Shown: piece after piece, positions 57,603 to 64,000 of the stretch
Layout: every line of letters begins with the position of its first letter
Position numbering within the stretch: position 1 is the stretch's first letter
Origin: Ilyonectria destructans
Taxonomy: Eukaryota > Ascomycota > Sordariomycetes > Hypocreales > Nectriaceae
Length of the DNA: 64,000 nt
Direction of reading: 5' to 3'
NCBI GenBank assembly: GCA_020740775.1
Contig: JAHEWK010000022.1
Coordinates: 806,001-870,000, forward strand
The notes under the pieces: model-generated
The model's input: the letters and a program-made list of their open reading frames with translations, nothing else
What the model was told of the DNA's origin: nothing
Databases searched by the model: none
Program-made: the position numbers and the translations under genes

Positions 57603-58867
57603 ATGGCATTCGGAGAGCCTCAGATGCCGCCGTCCTTTGCTTCGCCCATTCCACTTGTTCCACTGGGTTGGATCAGACGGACCAGCAGTTTCCAACGCCT
57701 CCCCGTACACATCCAGAACATACACGAACACCACGTCAACAACCACAGCAGCCACATTTGGATGCACAGCAACAACGCCCACAGCAGCAACACCCACAGC
57801 AACCACGCGCACCGTACCCTCACACGTACCCGCCGCACTGGCCTGGCTATTGGCCTTGGCCTCAAAGGCCCTCCCTTGAACCCCTTTGTGTCTGGAGTTC
57901 AACAGGGGATGCAGGCCTTCTTCAAAGAGAACGGAAAAAGACTTAGTAATGTAGTTGCTGCTACGCTCATGGCCGAAATCAAGGGCCAGTACTTGAGCCT
58001 TTTCAACAGAGAACTCGGAAGCCTGCGAACTCTGTTGCGCTCTCTCAATGGTAGCCGAGCGTCAACGGCGCCCTTGTCAGCCTTCAGAGTCGGCTTGTCG
58101 ACTTGCAATGCACGATGGACGAGTTCGTCCCCAAGACCGGCGAGGCCCACGCAAAGCTTCGAGAAGAGCTCGCGAGCCTACAAAGGTCCACCGAAGCATC
58201 CAAGCCACGACGGCCACTTCCAAGCTCTGCTCGCATAGCTTGTACCAACAAGTGTCATGAACAGACCGAGGCCATCAAAGAGATGGTGCGAGAAACACAG
58301 AGTTCCGTTGAGGCGCTTAGAGCGGCACTTGGTTCACGCAAAGGTGGTCAAACTCAACGCGTTGGTCGGATCTCAGCTTCAAAAAGGAAGAAGGGCAAAT
58401 CTGAGACCCGTCAAAAGAGTTCTCCGGGTAGCAGAGCAAATCGAGGACCAGATCAAGGGGCAGCTGGAGCGATTGGCCAAGGGGTAGGTCAAGGGATAGG
58501 TCAAAAGGCAATGTCGTGTACAGCACTCCCTGAGAGGCAACGGGAACGAAGCCCCGAGAATGTCAAGGATACTGATAGGAACTCCTTGCACAAGGCACCT
58601 GGAGCACCCAAAGAGCCAAGCTTACCCGCGAGCGTGGCAGGCGAGGAGCTCGGTCGAATCCGATGCCAAAGTTGCCAATGCTGGCAGCCCTGCGACTACG
58701 TCAGCGTCGAGAGCTCACCGTGTAAGCGCTATCAATGCGACGGGTGTACTAGTACCGAGAAGAAGCCATCGCCCACCCAGCCGCACGGCCTTCGTCGGTC
58801 GGTGAGAATACATGGAAAGAAAAACACAAATTGCTATGATGGAAGATCCGCTCAACTGCCCCTGTAG
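57603..58867 (+). pseudogene. Broken zinc-binding, coiled-coil protein of unknown family
   Basis: A good start context (CACCATGG) opens MAFGEPQMPPSFASPIPL. Protein-like sequence then alternates between two frames: a Gln/Pro/His-rich part (QQQRPQQQHPQQPRAPYPH then TYPPHWPGYWPWP, about 57668-57860), a helical part in the starting frame (FKENGKRLSNVVAATLMAEI, about 57895-58050), and from about 58080 the second frame again, with LVDLQCTMDEFVPKTGEAHA and KLREELASLQ (coiled coil), a basic linker, and near the C-terminus CQSCQCWQPC ... CKRYQCDGC, a CxxC-type zinc site. The frame changes have no clear splice sites, so I read two compensating shifts, though unrecognised introns remain possible. Family unknown. 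Confidence 0.45.
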
Positions 58868-59239
58868 AGAGGCTCATGTTTTAGTTCTCTTCCTGTTCAC
58901 CTTTGGGATGAACTTTAGGGAGCGTTGCCAAACAAATAGGAAGTATTCGAGACGTAGTTTTCGGTACAAGAAAAATTCCATTGATTGCCACAACATTCTA
59001 GACAGTAACTAGAACAGACTCTCGGTGGCCTACTCTAAGATAACTGCGCAGTCGAGCATCATGGAAAAAGGCAAGTATGTGCTTACCTCTGCTCCTGCTA
59101 CAATACATCCTACAGTCTACTCAGATTCGAGAACTTGATGCTGCGAGCGGAAGACTGAACCCGGTCCTTTGTTGGTCCCGACACTGGGTTGCTAGACTAG
59201 AGGTCAACGTCCCTGCGTTCTGTCTTTGATGCAATCAAG
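58868..59239. other. No gene recognised
   Basis: A spacer between the zinc-binding relic and phospholipase copy B. No repeat or domain noticed. Confidence 0.4.
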
Positions 59240-60957
59240 GTGCTTCAGACAGGGTACCCAACTCACCTCGCATCAGCAGCCGCAGATAGACTGACGCTGA
59301 ACCTAGCCTTTGCGCCGAGACGCGTGTTTCGCGACTTGTATCGCGACGCCTGTTTGGAGGCCTTGGGCATCGAGAACCAGATTTGGGCTCAGGCCGGAGC
59401 CGAGATCGAGACAGAGACAGAGACGGAGACAGAAACAGAAACTGAGACAGGAACAGAGACAGCGACAGAGACAGCGACAGGGACAGGGACCAGCACCGGT
59501 ATCGGAGCCACTACCGGGACTGTAAACTCTGCTGCCATCCTCCAGTCAATCGTAGCAAGGATGGACGAACTGCACCGCTCCGGAAAACCGGCAGTGTCGC
59601 TAAATGTCGAATCCTACTGTAGTATCGGCATCAATGGGGCTCTCTGAGGACAGAGACACCTGTCTGCTCTGCATCCGAAGAGTCCCCCAGTACGAGCTCG
59701 GCTGCGGCCACAGCATCTGCGAACACTGCGTCCGAGTCTTTGGCCGAGTGTCGCCCGACGACTCTCAGCTTTTCAGCGTCCACCGCTGTTTCCTGTGCCA
59801 AGCCGACACGGGACTGCACGTACGTGTACGGCCGCCCACGGCCGGCGTAGGTGTGCTGTGCGTCGACGGCGGCGGCGTTCGAGGCATTCCCACCACATCC
59901 TCGAGCTCCTAGAAAAGGAAATTGACTTGCCTATGTCGATCCAGGAGCACTTCCAGCTGTGCGTCGGAGTCAGTGCTGGTACGTTCTCCTCTATTTCCTC
60001 ATTCCTCTTTCCTTGTTTCCTTTTTCCCTTTCCCGTTTTCCCTTTCCCCTTTTCCCTTTCCCCTTTTCCCTTTTCCGCCAATGATGAGCAGCCGTGACAG
60101 CACAGCCAGCACAGCACCGTACTAACATGGCAGGCCCCCAAGTAGGTCAACGGCGTAGGCCTGCTAGGATGCAGGCATCGTACAGAACAACCCCACAGGC
60201 TTGGCCCTGTCAGAAGTGCGGTGCCTTGTGCCCCACCAAACCTCTGTCCCAGTATCTGATCAGCCTCGGAACCGGCGTCGAGGCCGCAAGTCGCGGACAC
60301 GGGTCAGACAAGCGGCCGGGCTTCTTCAAGAGGCATTTTCTATACCATCTGTTCCAGGCATACATGTCGCTTCTGCGGGGCAAGAAAACTATGGACGACT
60401 TTGACAGGGCCACCAAGACGTCTCTTTTCGTCAGGTGCATCCGCCTCGACGTCGTCCTAGACCACGTAGCCCCGCTGAACGCCACCGGGTCGGTGCCGCG
60501 GCTAAAACGCTCCGTCTATCAGGACCGCCCTCTTCAGGACGCCATCTACGCACTGGCGAAACGCATCGTCGCCGGCCTGTTCTACTTTGAGCTGGACGCC
60601 GTTCCGAGCCAGCGTGGTCCGCAGTTCCGAGGGTCGGGCTCCATCCGCTGCCTATGTCCATGTGCTGACGAGGCTCTGTCCGCTCTAGTGCAGAAGCTTC
60701 TCCAGTCGTCGGCCGCGTTCAGGGTGAACGGCTCCAGGGTATCAGGTAAGCTATCGGACAAGTCCTTCTGGAGCTCCTGCGGCAACTTTGAGAAGAAGAT
60801 CAAGTTTGCGAGTGGTCATCCAACCATCTCCATCACCCTGCAGCAGCAGGGGTCTCCGGAGTACCCGATCAGCGGTTCTCCGTTTCGTCTGTCGGAGCTG
60901 GTGGAAGCGCAGCAGCTGAAGGCACACTTTGGCCGGTCGGACCATCGAGAAGGCTGA
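59240..60957 (+). pseudogene. RING-patatin phospholipase relic, copy B
   Basis: DRLTLNLAFAPRR and DLYRDACLEALGIE align with copy A. An expanded Glu-Thr tract (59401-59490) follows, then a RING finger (CLLC, CGHSICEHC, CFLC) and LCVDGGGVRG (Asp codon 59865). One base is missing in ACCACATCCTC near 59893, which leads to a stop. In the restored frame the family motifs continue as LELLEKEIDLP and GVSAG, with the serine nucleophile present (59972-59974). An intron follows, ending CATGGCAG near 60133, but the whole middle of the domain is missing. PPK then hits TAG where copy C has TAC, and QNNPTG-like sequence is shifted by one inserted T. From about 60200 to 60957 the frame is open: SLGTGVEAASRG, then a conserved 200-residue C-terminal region also found in copy C. 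Not functional as read. Confidence 0.8.
59401..59490. repeat. GAGACA hexamer expansion inside copy B
   Basis: About fourteen imperfect GA(G/A)ACA units encode alternating Glu-Thr and Ala-Thr/Gly-Thr. The matching place in copy A has only a few such codons (TKTETGNSTGT). Confidence 0.85.
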
Positions 60958-61139
60958 GGTGGGGAGTGACACGCATGCAAATACCGTCCCAGACACTAGA
61001 CGACACTCCGCACGAGACTACACCACTTGACCACCCTGCACCACCCTGCACCTGGGTTCCGTGTGCGGCGTCTTTCTTCACCCGCTTGCCATCCTCATCG
61101 TAGCTCTCCGAAGCTGTGAGACTAGCGCGTCTCATTGTT

Positions 61140-64000
61140 TCATGCCATTGTGGACTCTCAAAATCCTTTGAACGATGTTTGAGATGGCACGACGGAACAC
61201 ATGTTTGTGCCGTCGCTCGCCTTGTCCGTGGCAGAGGCGGCGATTAGGCGATTGCAACGGACGATCGCGGGGCGATCTCGCGAAAAGCTTGTCACAAACA
61301 ACTTGTCCCACTAGTGTTGATCCACCCGCGAAAAGGTTACCTAGTGCCTACTTGTCTGGAGCGGGGTGCATGGGGATGAAGGGGTGTGTGCCGTTTGGTT
61401 TGTCGTTTGGTCATCGTCCGTCGTCGTGGAGGAAGACGGCGCGAAGGCGAGGCTTAACTGACGACCCTACCCTACACCACAGGCCGAAGAAAGCATCCGC
61501 GACCTAAAGATCGGCTTGATATTGACGCTTGAATGGTTTTAGCTGGAAGATTGCTCACTTAGTTGATTGTTCTACAGTAGATAACTTATAATAGCATGTT
61601 TATGGTCTTTTTTTTTTTTTTCCTTTATTTTCTGCTTTAGTTTTTTTAATTTTCCTTTTCTTTTTTGTGTTGCCATTTGTGAAGTTTTCGCGACAATGTA
61701 TCCACACAGTGACTGCATCTGCTAGATTGGATCATGTGCAGAGCATTGGATCGGGTGGTCATGTGATCACCTCCAGCGTGCACTCGATCAGCCGCCGAGC
61801 ATTTGCCGGGCGCAGCCCGAATAGGAAGACCGTTAGATCAGCCTATTGGCTAGGCGCCTCAGGCCCCCACTTTTAGTGGTAACTGAGGACCTTATTTTTA
61901 GTCACGGCCGGGAGACCTCCCGGCCACATACGGATACACACACAATACACACGATCAAGCCATCTGAGTGCCACGCTAGCTTTCCGACAGCATCCTGCGG
62001 TGCTACAGTACAACACTGTTGATCCATCACATCGTTCACAGATAACAGCCAACAATCGCCAGCGCCGAAAACCCATACCGAAAATCCATACCGGCTTCAG
62101 ACTACCATCCCCGCTCTTTGTTTTCTCTCGCACAGCAGACACTTTTGGACTTTGGATTGGGAGAATTATGTCGTGTCGTACCTACCGTACCATACCGTAC
62201 CCGCGCTTGTTGGTCGACGCTACGACAGCATACCCCTCAGCCTGGAGTGCTGGAAGCTGAGGTCGTGTTCACCTTGCGAAATTGCGTTGTCAAGGTCGCA
62301 TGCATGATTGAAAACGACAAGCACGAGTTTGAGGCCAGTCGGTTGTCACTGGGAGTGCAGTGGAGACTGATACTTGATGCGTAGCGACAAATGACGTCTG
62401 TATCTGAAAAAGCTCGCTACGCATGGATGGATGGATGAACCCTCACCATCGATCCTTTCGGACGACCCGCAAGACGATGCGACGGAGCGCGCATTGCACC
62501 TCGACTTGCCCCACTGTTGATACACTACAGTCTTTTCGTGTCTTGAGTTTGAACAAGTGTTGCGCGACGTTTGACGTGTGTTTGTCGTGCGTCATGCGTC
62601 GTGCGTCATCTCTAACCTTGTCACTTGCCATGAACGCGAGGACAAACAAGACCACAGATGTTCGCCATGACGCTTTGCGCGGCGACGGTACACTAATACA
62701 TCCAGACCCGCCGCAAGAGCCTGATACAGTTCACTGCCGTGGAGGTAGACAAATAGACAAACGCACTTGGTCGGGAGCGGGTCCGTCAGGGTGTCGCCGT
62801 AGGGCGAGGTTTGGGCAACGAACGCCAGGCGGAGCTGGAGAGAGGGCGAGATGATGAGGGTCAGTTGGAGAGGGTCAACTGGAGAGGGTCAACTGGAGAG
62901 GGTCAACTGGAGAGGGTCAACTGGAGAGGGTCAACTGGAGAGGGTCAACTGGAGAGGGTCAACTGGAGAGGGTTAACTGGAGGAAGACTACTCCGTGGGG
63001 CATGGAAGGACAAGTTGGGAACCGTGACAAGACCCTCTCAGACACTACAAGACGCTACAAGACGCTACACGACATGACAAGACACTACAGGTCACGACAA
63101 GACACTCCACGACTTGAGCAACCAAAGAGCGGGCATTTTGTCTGGTCCCCGCTTGCCTACCTTGCCAAAGCCTGCTACGTTCTCGCGTAGGACAGAAGAA
63201 TAAAAGTTCCGACCCAGACGACGTCCTATACCCTGCAGCACCGTGACGCACAACGACCCATACTTACGTGGCGAGCTGATCTCGAACACATCCGTATGTA
63301 GTGTCTTGTAGTATCTTGTCGTGTTTTGTCGTGTCTTCGAGTTATCAGAAGAAGTGGACATTGATTCTGTCCGGCGCTTGGGCGGGCTGCAGGAGCCCAA
63401 TTTAGTACTGTTGCGCGGGTGCGGCTGTGGCCGTGTCTGCTCCAACCAGTTCGCCTGGCCAGGCACCTGGGTGCATGTGACAAGAGCGTTCAGAGAGCTT
63501 AGGTAGGGGATCGAAAGGCTAAGATCGAGCCCATCATTCGGCTCATCGCTCTGAACTTGCATCGTGGCAGCTGGCGTCGTGTTCAGCTCCACGGCTTCTC
63601 CATCTCCATCCTCCACTAGTCCTTCTCCTTCTTTTCTTTCTTCTTCCCCTTCTTCTACAGTATGTACTGTATCATACAGTACAGCGTTCTAAGTACATAG
63701 TCAACCATGATCGCTGGAAAGAGGAAGCCACGGTACCTGTGGTCATGCCCGCGTAGCTGTGTCGGGATTGGGTGACAGATCCGCTAGATCCGTGAGATCT
63801 GCTTCGCTCCGATCATGCATGCGACCTTGATCGTCGCTCAGGTGGGGTCGGGGTAAGTGAGTAATCGGCCGTAATGTCTGCTAGGTCCGATGCTTTGTGA
63901 TAGGTATGCGTGCGGGGTTTCCGAATGAGGGGGCGCACGCTCGGGAGTTTGCACCTTGCTGTTTCCAACAAGAGAAAGTCTCCTTGTCAGGTCCGTGACG
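61140..64000 (-). repeat. Right arm of the long inverted repeat (partner 5640-8110)
   Basis: 62620-64000 mirrors 5695-7080 almost exactly. 61990-62270 and 61175-61507 mirror 7210-7560 and 7764-8069 with more differences. It holds the unoccupied target site of the Tc1/mariner element at 63698-63699 and the MITE-free counterpart of 11168 at about 61722. A T-rich tract lies at 61600-61670. The arm continues beyond the window. Confidence 0.85.
62866..62990. repeat. 14-base minisatellite, right-arm copy
   Basis: The inverse of the array at 6716-6845, with about the same copy number (units of AGAGGGTCAACTGG). Equal copy number in both arms suggests recent duplication or gene conversion, since such arrays normally drift quickly. 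Confidence 0.9.

Noticed and set aside
1..64000. Starship captain (DUF3435 tyrosine recombinase) or other cargo-mobilising gene
   Set aside because: No frame on either strand shows a tyrosine recombinase pattern that I can recognise. The window may simply not include it.
1..64000. Telomere repeats or rDNA
   Set aside because: No TTAGGG array and no rRNA-like sequence. A subtelomeric location is possible but not shown.

Overview
The window looks like repeat-rich nuclear DNA of a filamentous ascomycete (Pezizomycotina; anything narrower is a guess). The basis is short GT-AG introns of about 47-137 nt with CTAA/CTGA-like branch points, a three-exon fungal P450 resembling CYP52-type enzymes, a secreted fungal GH18 chitinase with a CBM18 module, a Tc1/mariner relic, a pogo/Fot1 fragment, several MITEs, and stop patterns that would fit RIP-like decay. 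I saw no rRNA, tRNA, telomere array, CRISPR or bacterial-type operon.

Layout. About 0.3-12 kb is mosaic repeat: a family copy at 2.6-5.6 kb, a second at 8.1-10.5 kb, the left arm of a long inverted repeat at 5.6-8.1 kb, then three small inverted-repeat elements in a row at 10.5-12.0 kb. From 12.4 to 19.2 kb is a gene-bearing stretch: a broken patatin-like phospholipase, a broken B-family DNA polymerase exonuclease region, an unknown gene with an acidic tail, and an intact-looking short TFIIE-alpha-like gene. From 19.2 to 31.8 kb repeats dominate again (an inverted family copy, a Tc1/mariner element, a second phospholipase relic and several minisatellites). From 31.8 to 44 kb is mostly low-complexity or featureless DNA with one pogo transposase fragment. 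From 44.7 to 54.4 kb is the best gene island: cytochrome P450, chitinase, a divergent B-type cyclin, a C2H2 zinc-finger protein and a forkhead-like protein. From 55 to 59 kb are an inverted-repeat-bounded segment with two unknown ORFs and a broken zinc-binding protein. From 59.2 to 61 kb is a third phospholipase relic, and 61.1-64 kb is the right arm of the inverted repeat, which runs off the window.

How the genes relate. The P450 (lipid oxidation) and the chitinase (wall degradation) are ordinary fungal accessory functions. More unusual is the set of short or divergent versions of core eukaryotic regulators (TFIIE-alpha, B-type cyclin, forkhead, B-family polymerase) lying between repeats. 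The three RING-patatin phospholipase relics share their architecture but carry different lesions, which points to an expanded family that has decayed. I found no Starship captain, so no known cargo-carrying element is proven here.

All gene models were spliced by eye. Exon limits are supported by reading frame and consensus splice sites only. No alignment or database search was run, and repeat limits are approximate to tens of bases.
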